Part shown: positions 1 to 10,134 of the stretch, in pieces | Layout: each line of letters begins with the position of its first letter | Position numbering within the stretch: position 1 is the first letter of the stretch | Source: Mytilus californianus | Lineage: Eukaryota > Mollusca > Bivalvia > Mytilida > Mytilidae | Reading direction: 5' to 3' | DNA length: 64,000 nt | Assembly (NCBI RefSeq): GCF_021869535.1 | Contig: NW_026262701.1 | Span: 45,325,278-45,389,277, forward strand | The notes under the pieces: generated by a model | Database searches by the model: none | Seen by the model: the letters and a program-made list of their open reading frames with translations, nothing else | Told to the model about the DNA's origin: nothing | Translations under genes and position numbers: made by a program

Positions 1-260
1 CAAAATTTTCAGAAATAGGGGAACAGCAGTCAACATTGTGTTATAATCTTAATCACTATAAAACATTCAAATATGTCAACAACAAAAACCAAATTGGCAT
101 ACAAACAAAGCAGATTAGCAAAAATGAAAGACAAGAATACAAAAAAAGGACCATAGAACAATAACACAATGACGTGATGTATAAGTACCGAGCCACGCAA
201 AAAGGATATTTAAAAAAATGGACTAAACAATGAAAGTTGATAATTTACAAAGACAATTAA
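1..260. repeat. Dispersed repeat, second copy near 60.7 kb
   Basis: The stretch containing AACATTGTGTTATAATCTTA and, further on, AAAATGAAAGACAAGAATAC and GTACCGAGCCACGCAAAA recurs in the same order at about 60695-60950, with small indels. It lies next to the reverse-transcriptase relic on the minus strand and is probably another part of that retroelement. This is non-coding here. Confidence 0.7.
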
Positions 261-286
261 AAGAACACTATAACATGTAATTGAGA

Positions 287-882
287 TGATAAACAATGTC
301 AGTTCCTAGAATCCATACTTCAAGACCATCATGTCGTATTTGTGAATTTGATACGGAATATTCATCAACAAGGTCTTGGTGTCTTTACGAAGGATTCTTT
401 TTAGAAAAAGGACTAGACGTTCATTAACTTTCTGCTCAGACACTGGTGACGTTTTGTAAAGTCTGGTCAGTGGGTAGCGGCTGCAAGCTCGTGAATACGT
501 GAATTGGGAAATGTATATCCCATATGCAGGTGAAGTTGGTATATTGCTACTAAGGTAGGGGAAATTGATGATTTCAAAATTAAAATCGTCTACATTATTA
601 TAGATTCTAGTACTGAGATGACAACTTTTGTCAAATTCGAGGTATAAGTCTAGAAATGAGGTGGAGGAAGCCGTGTATGTTGTTTCTTTTTTTGTCTAGT
701 TCTGGAGGATACATTAATGGAACCCAATCCGAATAATTTGAATTGTTAATAAAAGAACATTATCAATATATCTGAATTTGAAATTAAATGATATGGATCC
801 TTTTATCTGCTCGGTGTTGAAAAGTGTTTGAAGGAACTCCGACTCATATGTAATAAGAAGACATAAGGCTGAATTGTTGTAT
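287..882 (-). pseudogene. Reverse-transcriptase fragment, decayed
   Basis: Read on the minus strand, the pieces follow the order of the C-terminal half of an RT common in bivalve genomes: a catalytic-box remnant FRYIDNVLLL near 756-773, then SFLDLYLEFD, then DDFNFEIINFPYL, then PTSPAYGIYISQFTYSRACS. Several stops and at least one frameshift break it, and the second catalytic Asp of the IDD box reads Asn. The family matches the plus-strand fragments near 33.6, 47.7 and 51.8 kb. The RT clade (Penelope-like or another non-LTR type) was not resolved. It is a dead 5'-truncated copy. Confidence 0.7.
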
Positions 883-1087
883 CTTTTTTTTTTATTTGGC
901 GTTTGATTTTTCAGTTTTCAATTAAATCTGTCCAAAATTGATGTTAAGCTTTTTGAAGAAACAGATGAAACACTTGAAAACAATCGTTGTATTTCACTAT
1001 CGTAAGTTATGTTTTCTTTTTATGTTATTTTATTCAATTCTTGAGACAATCAATGATCTGATGATCTTTGACTATTGTAACTGTTAT

Positions 1088-1200
1088 AAATAAAGGCAAC
1101 AGTAGTATACCGCTGTTCAAAAGTCATAAATAGATAAAAAAAAAAAATCCGGGTTACACACTTAAACCGAGGGAAACACATCAACTATAAACACGCCTTC
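1088..1200 (+). repeat. Dispersed repeat family C, fragment
   Basis: AAGGCAACAGTAGTATACCG followed by AAACCGAGGGAAACACATCA matches the start of a longer copy at 32705-33100 and a reverse-complement piece at 44518-44585. It is an interspersed retroelement-like sequence with no ORF of its own. Confidence 0.6.
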
Positions 1201-1299
1201 GATTTACAGTGCGATTATAAAATTAGCATTTCTTTCTATCAGCTTCTTTCAAGCTTTTTTGAAGAAATTCTACTTTTTATTTAGTATTGGTTGCGCATG

Positions 1300-1465
1300 G
1301 TTAGTTATCGTGTTGCTCAGTCTTCAGTTTTCTATGTTGTGTTTTGTGTACAATTGTTTGTCTGTTTGTCTATATCTGTTTTAGTCATGGCGTTGTCAGT
1401 TTATATTCGATTTATGAGTTTGAATGTCCCTTTGGTATGTTTTGCCCCTATTGTATCGATCTCAG
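1300..1465 (+). repeat. Dispersed repeat family B (RT-element tail), fragment
   Basis: The run containing TTTTCTATGTTGTGTTTTGT and CATGGCGTTGTCAGTTTA matches the 3' part of copies at 50408-50640 and 52520-52760. At 52.5 kb this sequence directly follows the end of an RT relic, so I infer that family B is the 3' tail of that retroelement and that this is a 5'-truncated copy. Confidence 0.6.
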
Positions 1466-1583
1466 TATGATCAGTTGACAGAAACGAGTTTCAAAATTGA
1501 TAAATGAAACAAGGATGTCGCTATGAAAAACAACTTCGCTGACTGATACGGCCCACAAATGTTCATTCCTTTACAGGTCAAAC

Positions 1584-1622
1584 AAATGAATAAATAAATA
1601 AATGAATAAATAAATAAATAGA

Positions 1623-1661
<39 letters not shown>

Positions 1662-1685
1662 AATGAGTAAATAAATAAATAATCT
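1584..1685. repeat. (AAAT)n microsatellite
   Basis: About 100 bases of TAAA/AAAT tetranucleotide repeat with a few interruptions (GAAT, GATA, ATGAG). Open frames reading FIYL or similar across it are artefacts of the repeat. Confidence 0.9.
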
Positions 1686-1859
1686 TTATTTCAAGAGGAT
1701 AAAACAAGGATTTACCTATATATTCTTTTAAACTATGACATAGAATCAAGAAACCTAAATTTAACAACGACGGTACCCATTCCACAACAACACATACGTA
1801 GAACAATTGTCACTTTAGTATTGCAAGTGTTTCCTGTCTATATAAATGTATCTTTATGT

Positions 1860-3590
1860 TTATATCAGGTCATATGACCACTCGAGTTTATGGACTTCAT
1901 CTCGATTGTTTATTAGATAGCGTGTCATCTTAAATGTACACGAAATGTTGGTACTCTATTATGATTCCATTGTTCACTGTTTTTATTTGACAATTTTAAA
2001 ATTCAGGTAAAAATTTTAATAAGTTATAAATAAAATTAAAGAGTTTGTGTCAATTCGGTACAATAAATTTAGTTGGTTTTTTCAATCTATGTAGCTATAC
2101 ACATGTACTTCCGTCTTAAGTGTGTAAGATGTCATTTTAATAACGTTTTATTATAATTGCTTGAAAAGAAAAGCAATTATTGACTGCTGATCTATTTAAA
2201 AGTCAGGGCCTGCCATCATCATAAAATGCAATGACAAACTCATGATTAAAAAGGTTTATTCAAATCATTTGTAGGATCTTATCAAACATTTTATTTGTAT
2301 CCCATTTCAGGATATTAAGAAAGAATATAACCTTTTTGCGTGAATTGAATACATGAAGTTGCATTAATTTGATTAATTGGTCCCATTATGAGATTCAATT
2401 ATGTTTTAATGCTACATAAAAAAACTGTGAAATAAAACGAAATTCAGACTCGATTAAATTAAATATTTGATTTGGTGAGACAAACTGTACATGAATGGAT
2501 ATGTGCTCACATTTACAACGGATTACAGTTGAACCTCGTTATGTCGAAGTCGGAGAGACCGAACTTATCCGAGGTTTGACTCATACGAGGTCGAGTGTGT
2601 CGTTATAAATTTGGAATGCATGAAATATGGTTTGAGATTTGTGTGAACTTGATACATTGAACAGTGTGCCTTTTTGGGATATGATACTTTATTATTCTGT
2701 ATTCAATCTCCTTATCGGTAGGTCCTTCATAATAATTATACACACAGATACAAAATTAAGAACAAATTAATTCAAAAGTATACACACATATTTACAAAGG
2801 TTAGTGACTATAAATTATAAAATCACTCGCGGAACGAAACAAGTTATGAACAATATCTGATGAGGTCAGCTTTGCATTAAGTTATTATGAATTTATCATA
2901 ATTGTCTCAATTCTTTTTTCATTGTAATTAAGAATTTTAATTTTAACAATTCATTAAATCTCGGCTTGAGTCATTTAAATTCGTTTCGTTTTTATGTCAG
3001 GTAAAATATGATCAACACTAAGACGATCAACAATTGTATTAATTACCGGTACTTAAACATCTCGTTTAAACTGTTACACAAACAAGCATGTTTACCCAGC
3101 TTTAATATCTTTGGAAAATGATTAAGTTACATAAGATTTAAATCCGATTTGAATGTTTATTATTAGGTCTGCATCTTTCAAAAATTCTTATTTTCAAACT
3201 TCGAGACATCTGGATCAATTTATATTAATTTAACATTGACTGGACTATAAAATTTAATCGACTTAACCAAGTATTCGAATCAACCGAGTTCGACTCATCA
3301 GAGGTAATTATGCATTGAACAAACGGGAATTTTACCGGAACCGTGAACATTACTTCGACTTATCGGAGTTTTCGACACAACCGTTTTTTTGGTCTCTTGT
3401 GGAGAGATGTCTGATTGGCAATCATACCACATCTTCTTTTTTTTATTTCCTTACGTTGGTAGTCATTTTTTACAAGTGGAAAAACATTTACTATTTTTAC
3501 GATGAATTAAAATTGAAAACAATACATCTATCATGAATTGATATTTTCATTAATGGTTATTTAAAGTAATTTCTTTTGAATAAGGGTGTG
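1860..3590. other. AT-rich stretch with old repeat pieces
   Basis: No gene is visible. At 2527 the sequence CAGTTGAACCTCGTTATGTC resembles the termini of pogo/Tigger-type DNA transposons, and related words (TCGACTTATCGG, CCGAGTTCGACTCATC) recur at 3280-3375, so a degenerate DNA-transposon remnant is possible. A short tail of family A (GAGAGATGTCTGATTGGCAA) lies at 3390-3445. Confidence 0.35.
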
Positions 3591-4028
3591 AGGCTGGAGG
3601 CCCAATATCCTATAGATTTTATCCACCCTCTTTGGTCCATAAGGGGGAGGGGGTCAGTAGTGACCCGTAAAATGAATTAATCGCAGATGGGACTTTTCCT
3701 GTCGCATTTTGACGAAAAATGAACAATGAAATACAACAACATTAATAAATAAATTGTTGTTCATATTATTAAAACAATTAATCAACTAATTCGTATATAC
3801 CAAGCGGGTGCTGATATTAAATCCGATTCTAAAGTGACATACCTCATCAATAAGGATTTATCTTAACATTAATGTGTTGTTTTAGTTTCAAACAGATTTA
3901 CACACACATTTCATGAACTATTGATGAACTTTCGAAACCTGAGATAGTTATTTATAACGTGATACAGAGGATAAATTTCTACACATATATTTCTATTATT
4001 CGTACGTAAGTACTTTAACTAAAACAAT
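3591..4028. other. Leader side of the DIRS-type element
   Basis: No ORF. This is AT-rich sequence immediately 5' of the Gag-like frame, probably the untranslated leader. I could not find by eye a terminal repeat here matching the downstream repeats at 8.7-10.1 kb. Confidence 0.3.
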
Positions 4029-5314
4029 ATGAGTGATAGAAAGAAGCCACGTAGGCAAAACAGTGAAAACAATAGAAATTGGCCAAAAGAAACGTATCTG
4101 GAAAAACTAAAAGAGATGGGTATCGGGGTCAATGCAACGTGGAAGGTAGAAATGCTTCATCAATTATATTTGGCTAATAAACCAAAAACTACGTCTATAA
4201 CACTTCCTGAAACATCCAATCAGCCTCCCGTTAATGAGTTGCAAACCTCTACAAATACGACTGATCAAGAAGTAGGATTATATCACCCGTCAACGCTTCC
4301 TATCGTAAATGATACGCGTATTCATACGCCAGGTAACGCACTTAATCTAAACAGTGAGGTACTCTTTAGGGAATCTGCCGCAGCCTTTACCTCAGCAACA
4401 GAAACTCTATCAAATATCGCTAAACTGATGTTGAAACAATCAAATATAGAAAATGTTACTGAAGAAGAATCAACCACACCTACAATAGAATCTGCCATAA
4501 GATGTTCCAATAGCCGACTAACAGACTCCGCTGCCGAGGTTACATCGACAGGAAAAGTATATGCTGAAGATCTACCAAAGATGGTTTTGTTGCCCCCTCC
4601 ATAAAAAAGCAGATAATAGAAGGTAGGGACATTAACCTGGCCACATTATTGGCACCAAAATATGATAAAGCTCAAAACCAAACCATGCAGTCAAGGGGGT
4701 TTACAGTTGAGCTTTCGAGTAAGAAAGATGTAAGATTGGACCACAATCTTTCAATAAAAGAATTTAATAGGGCTTTCCGGAAATACCGTAATATTATGGG
4801 GAAAGCTTACCCTCAGAAAAAAGTTGAATTGGAACAATATGAAGCTGACATAAACGAAATATCACAAAATTACGGCCCATGCTTCTATACATATCACAAG
4901 ATGTTTTCTGCTAAAGCAGCTGCTGCCATAGTTGAACACAATATTGTTATCAACTGGTCAAAAGTCGATGACAAAATGTTGAACCTTGTTACCCATAATG
5001 TTCAAAGCAGAGCTCGTGCTCACTGCGGGGAATTTGACCATACATCAAAATTCTGTGAAAAAGCAAAACACGGCATCCAAACTTTATCCCAAGGCACTAC
5101 ACATATTCGTAACACAGATAAGAGGAGCAGACCGGTTTCTAATATTGCAGGAGCAGAACTCTGCAATAACTACAATTACGGCACTTGCTATAGAAGAGAA
5201 TGCAAATTCATGCACGCATGTAGTCAATGTGGGTCAAGCGGGCATGGCATGAAAACTTGTGGTTTAGCCAAACAACAGACAAAACAACCAAGGTCAAACA
5301 ATGAAAATGCTTAA
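4029..5314 (+). pseudogene. Gag-like protein of a DIRS-type retrotransposon, frameshifted
   Basis: The first frame (4029-4604) opens with a basic N terminus followed by a helical SAP-like segment (YLEKLKEMGIGVNATWKVEM). Coding sense then continues in another frame up to 5314, through GRDINLATLLAPKYDKA. The switch is near 4575-4583, in a run of three A where a fourth would keep one frame. The second part ends in two zinc-binding motifs: C-x7-C-x4-C-x3-H (CNNYNYGTC onward) and a CCHC knuckle, C-x2-C-x4-H-x4-C (CSQCGSSGHGMKTC). This is nucleic-acid binding Gag organisation. The RT frame begins 70 bases later. Confidence 0.75.
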
Positions 5315-5383
5315 TTAGATAAATTATCCAACTTATCTAAAGCTTCACAAAAAGAAATGACAAAGGCAAACATCTGACTAGAT

Positions 5384-6979
5384 ATGTCACCTATAAATGT
5401 AAATAGACTTGAATACGAACTTAAAGAACATCCAGATAAAAATTTTGTTATGTATCTTCTGAATGGTATACGTTTCGGTTTTGATACACTAGTATCTATG
5501 CTCGATTTACCTACGTTTGAATGTAAGAATTTGCTTTCTACCATCAGAGACCCCGAACCTGTTGATATGCTTTTGAAACAAGAAATAGATAAAGGATATG
5601 TTAAAGGCCCGTTTAGTAGTCCACCTTTCGAAACTTACCATGTTAGTCCCATTGGGATTGCAGAAGGCAAATATTCTGGCAAAAAACGTCTTAGCCTTGA
5701 TTTATCTTCTCCACACGAACATGAAACACATGAAAGCATCAATAGTCTTATAGATAAGGAGGTCTGTTCACTATCTTATGTAAAAATAGATGACGCAATA
5801 AGGGCCATCAAGCATTTCGGAAAGCAAATTCTAAACAAAACCGATATGACCGATGCATTCAAACAGCTAGGAATCCGTAAAGACCAGCATCACTTATATT
5901 GCATGAAATGGAAAAACAATTATTATCATTATGTAAGACTATGTTTTGGTTCTCGCAGCTCTCCTTGCATCTTTGACAATATATCACGGGCTATTTGTTG
6001 GATAGCAAAGGAACATTACGGCATACCAGTTATACGTCATCTCTTAGATGATTTTCTCACTATTCAACCACCGGACTCTTGCGGATTTAGAACAATGGCG
6101 CTAATAACGCTTATATTCAATCGTCTAAATATTCCGATTTCTAAGAAAAAGACTGTAGGTCCCACTTGTACTATCGAGTATCTAGGAATCATACTAGACA
6201 CTGAAAGTTTTGAAGCAAGATTACCTAATGAAAATGTAGAAAGAATTTCAAATTTTATTGACAGTTTTCTTCATAAAAAATCTGTTACGAAAAGAGAATT
6301 ATTACAACTGTTAGGACATTTTAATTTTGCCGCCAGAATTATTCGTCCGGGTAGATCGTTTGTCAATTATCTCATTAAGTTATCTACTAAAGGTAATAAA
6401 CTACATCACTATATATCATTATCAAAAGACTGTAGAACTGACTTAATCATGTGGCGAGATTTCTTAAAAGGCTGGAATAGAGTTACTTTCTATTACGACG
6501 AACATATAACTTTAGCTAGTGACATAGAATTGTACACAGATGCGGCTTCTAACTTTGGTTTCGGAGGGTTTTTCCAAGGTAAATGGTTTAGTAGTACTTG
6601 GCCTTCTGAACTATCAACTTCACTCGATTCAGACATGTCCATGGCTTTCAGAGAACTGTACCCGATTGTTGTTGCATCTTTATTATGGGGGCACTTATGG
6701 AATAAGAAACGTATCATGTTCCACTGTGACAACGAAGCCGTCGTTAATATAGTTAATAAAGGAAGATCTAAAGTGCTAGACATTATGAAATTAATATGAA
6801 CACTTACTTGGCTATCCGTTAAACATAACTTTACTATTCAATGTCAACATATTCCCGGAGTTAAAAATGTGATAGCTGACTCTTTATCTCGCTTTGATTT
6901 CCAGACCTTCCAAAAAGCAGCACCAGCAGCAGAGAAAGAACTCACTCCGTGTCCGAAATCTTGGCAAGTAATGAGGAAT
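5384..6979 (+). pseudogene. Reverse transcriptase - RNase H of a DIRS-type element
   Basis: RT motifs appear in order: DMTDAFKQLGI, LCFGSRSSP and the catalytic box HLLDDFL (about 6040), then KKTVGPTCTIEYLGIILDT. The RNase H part follows: ELYTDAASNFGFGG (about 6530), MAFRELYPI and FHCDNEAVV. A TGA at 6797-6799 interrupts the frame, but coding sense continues to 6979 through HIPGVKNVIADSLSRFD, the usual end of this RNase H. The stop stands where an Arg codon CGA is plausible, so a C-to-T change at a CpG would explain it. The frame overlaps the next one by about 30 bases, which is compact retroelement organisation. The LDD box in place of YxDD suits DIRS-like RTs. Non-functional as it stands. 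Confidence 0.85.
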
Positions 6980-7965
6980 TAAATGCAAAAGTTAAACATT
7001 TAATTCACAACTCAATTGCAAGCAGTACGCGTTCGCAATACGAACATGGATTTAAATCATACAAAAACTTTTTGTGTCTATCCGGTTTTAAGTGGGATGA
7101 TAAAACAGATTTGCCACCTCTAATGGAAGATATCTTAATGCATTACGCTACACATTGTCATGAAAATCTTAACATTAAATGTTCTACAATAAAAATGTAC
7201 ATTTGTGGTTTAAGATACATATATCTTCAATCTTGAGTACAGTGTTTATTCAGTAGCTGTTGTTCTTCAAAACTGCTTAGGTTAGAAACAATTTACAGGA
7301 GTATTAAGAAACAAGAAGTAAAGAGTTCCTGAAAAAGATTACCGCTAACTTATGATATAATTAAAAATATGATAACAGTGCTTCAAAAGGGAATATTTTC
7401 GCCATTTGTTACTGCACTTATTGAGGCAGCTTGTATCGTCGCTTACTTCGGATTTCTCCACTGCGGTGAATTAACCGTCAACACGGACTTCGATGCATCT
7501 TGCAATCTATGTATAGAAGACATCACTTTCGAGGAGGATTACGCAATATTACATTTAAAGTCGTCTTAAACAGACCCTTTCAGAAGTGGAGTAAATATTT
7601 ATCTTTTACAAAAACAACACCTGTTTGTGCCCGGACAAATCTTTAATTAGATACCTCGCTGTTAGAAGATCTAGATTCAGCATAGCCTGCAACTCTAGTC
7701 CGCTCTTTATTATGGAAAATGGAGAGGCGCTAACACGTACGTTTTTCATCAATTATGTTCGATCCATCCTGGAAATTATCGGACTCAACCCATCTAATTA
7801 GAACGGACGAAGCTTCCGAATAGGAGCTGCAACATCAGTTGCATCAAAAATTGAAGATCACCTGATCAAGATTTTAGGGCGTTGGAGTTCCGAATGCTAT
7901 ACCAGATATATTCATACTCCAAAATTAACCATTAAACGAGCCCAGCTAGCCTTGATATCCGATTA
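6949..7965 (+). pseudogene. Tyrosine recombinase of the DIRS-type element, decayed
   Basis: The N-terminal core-binding part is intact (6949-7236: SIASSTRSQYEHGFKSYKNF). The catalytic part is broken by stops at about 7234, 7333 and 7567 and by frameshifts between 7600 and 7800. Fragments remain readable: AYFGFLHCGELTVNT (about 7440), GRSFRIGAAT (about 7803) and LGRWSSECYTRYIHTP (about 7877). In active enzymes the first fragment carries the catalytic Arg (LRxGE) and the second the HxxR pair; here the Arg reads His and the HxxR His reads Arg. The Tyr of the last box is kept. Such recombinases integrate DIRS elements without an integrase. This copy is dead. Confidence 0.8.
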
Positions 7966-8029
7966 GTCTAGTTTTACTATTCAACAGTTTTCTTTGTAAG
8001 AGTTCATGGAAAATATGTGCGCGATTCTA

Positions 8030-8313
8030 CAGTGGCATAATAATCCACTGTTTAGAATGAGTGTTTTATTGTCAAATACATGTAAGACTACGATTCCTTT
8101 TAAAATAATTTCAATTTGATTAACAGGGGCATAATAATCCCCGTCGACTGCAGTGTGTTGCTTTATTAATTGGAAATAACACCATCATTGGAATCAGTGT
8201 GTTCATTAGTTTCACTTGTGCATAAGAATCCACATGTCTGCAATGCTTTTTGACGGGGCACAATAATCCCCTTTCTATGAGTTTGAAGATGCTCATCATT
8301 GGGGCTTGACAAT
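8030..8313. repeat. Series of small stem-loops with a shared loop
   Basis: CAGTGG-CATAATAAT-CCACTG (8030-8050), GGGG-CATAATAAT-CCCC (8126-8142), TGTG-CATAAGAATC-CACA (about 8217-8234), GGGG-CACAATAAT-CCCC (8255-8271) and a weak fifth copy at 8301-8316 (GGGG-CTTGACAAT-CCGT). The loop is nearly constant while the stems differ in step with each other. They lie just 3' of the recombinase relic, within or next to the 3' region of the retroelement. Confidence 0.65.
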
Positions 8314-8349
8314 CCGTAGTTGTATAATATGTTACTCTACTAAAAGTGG

Positions 8350-8763
8350 TGTACTATTCCCTATATGATTTGAATATATTATATTGAGCAGTATGATAGC
8401 GTAGTATGATCGTGTATATACTTATATGTCAAATTTATATGCTTTTTTGTTTTTAAAATATACTTCGTGTCTGACTAGTTATTACCATTAGTGAGTTGTA
8501 TTTCTAATTTGGATACGTATCCTTACTTGAAAACTGAATATTATGAATAAGAAATTATTGACTATATTGAGAACAGTTTCTTTCACAGTCAAAGAACATC
8601 TAATAATGCTATTCTTGCTATTTTTTTGGTTCCAATAACACTTCCATCGGAAGTGCTAGCAACTTCAATTTTATAGTTAAAATAATCTTATTTTTCCTAC
8701 TCCCTTCAATTTGGGGTCCAGCTGTCTCATCGGCCTAATCAAAATATTCAACATCCGTTTTTG
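8350..8763. other. AT-rich spacer, nothing recognised
   Basis: No ORF or known repeat was seen. A short palindromic word (CTTCCATCGGAAG) lies at about 8641-8653. Confidence 0.3.
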
Positions 8764-9289
8764 GGGTCATTTCGAGTTTTCACTCAAATCACAAATTAAC
8801 GGGGTATTCAGAGGTCACTTACATCCTAACTTTAGCATAAGTCTTGCCAATATTTTCTGGCTAGAAAGCTCAGACAAAGGCTTATGCTAATTGTTTCGCA
8901 GATCGGCTCTCTCTGGCTTTCTACTATATCTTTGGCTACTTATCTGAATCACAGTTCAGATGCTTATCATTCACATGCTTTGGAACCAGGAGAGCGGATA
9001 GTGCATAACATAGTGTTTCTGTGGTAGCTTTAATATAGATTAGACACTGGGCCCTTACCAGCGGATCTGACTAGTTTAAAGTTATGTTTGCAAGCAAACC
9101 GCAGTTTGCCTACAACTACACTATTTCTATTTGTTTTCAAAAAATTCGGATAATGTGACCATGCACGCTAAATTGCTGAGACAGCCGTACGCCAAAAATA
9201 TTGTATATAATTGTATAGTTGTATTAGTCAATATGTTTTGTAGTTTTGTAATGAAATTATATTCCAAGCTAGTCTTGTGTATAACATGA
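8764..9289 (+). repeat. 526-bp direct repeat, copy 1
   Basis: From GGTCATTTCGAGTTTTCACT to about TGTGTATAACATGA. It is nearly identical to 9609-10134, with only a handful of substitutions in the body and more near the 3' end. The two copies flank 319 bp of unrelated sequence. Ends do not begin TG or finish CA, so they are not ordinary LTRs. They could be the B1 and B2 parts of split direct repeats, as in Ngaro/PAT elements. Confidence 0.85.
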
Positions 9290-9608
9290 GAATTATGTAT
9301 ATAATTCAGGTTTACACAAAAGACAATTTGCCCCTTTCCGTTCCCCATTGCTTTATCTACATTCAATTACTTTTAGCACGTGAGAACTATTTATAAATTC
9401 ACATTGTTTACGTTGAAGGCATCGCCATTCTTTGTTGTTAACCACCTTCCTCCCCTCCACCACCGATAGATTTAATTGTCATACATTATTTGCATGTCAT
9501 AATATTAATCTAGTGTATTTTATATATATATATCTATATTTTTTTTTTATCATTATTATAATTGTTGTCTCAGTTAAATGCTAAGGTTTTCATACTGTTA
9601 GATAATGT

Positions 9609-10134
9609 GGGTCATTTCGAGTTTTCACTCAAATCACAAATTTACGGGGTATTCAGAGGTCACTTACATCCTAACTTTAGCATAAGTCTTGCCAATATTT
9701 TCTGGCTAGAAAGCTCAGACAAAGGCTTATGCTATTTGTTTCGCAGATCGGCTCTCTCTGGCTTTCTACTATATCTTTGGCTACTTATCTGAATCACAGT
9801 TCAGATGCTTATCATTCACTTGCTTTGGAACCAGGAGAGCGGATAGTGCATAACATAGTATTTCTGTAGTAGCTTTAATATAGATTAGACACTGGGCACT
9901 AACCAGCCGATCTGACTAGTTTAAAGTTATGTTTGCAAGCAAACCGCAGTTTGCCTACAACTACACTATTTCTATTTGTTTTCAAAAAATTCGGATAATG
10001 TGACCATGCACGCTAAATTGCTGAGACAGCCGTACGCCAAAAATATTGTATATAATTGTATAGTTGTATTAGTCAATATGTTTTGTAGTTTGGCAAAAAA
10101 ATTATATTCCTATCTATACTTGTGTATAAAATGA
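9609..10134 (+). repeat. 526-bp direct repeat, copy 2
   Basis: Second copy of the 8764-9289 sequence, 845 bp downstream in the same orientation. Frames open through it (for example 9562-9792) are not matched by conserved reading in the other copy, so I treat them as chance. Confidence 0.85.

Noticed and set aside
1471-1806. 111-codon minus-strand frame rich in FIYL repeats
   Set aside because: It is the translation of the (AAAT)n microsatellite.
8030-8313. CRISPR-like array
   Set aside because: Repeats are short hairpins with irregular spacing in eukaryotic retroelement DNA; no spacers of equal length.
9127-9366. 79-codon minus-strand frame across the end of direct-repeat copy 1
   Set aside because: The frame is not maintained in copy 2 at the corresponding place.
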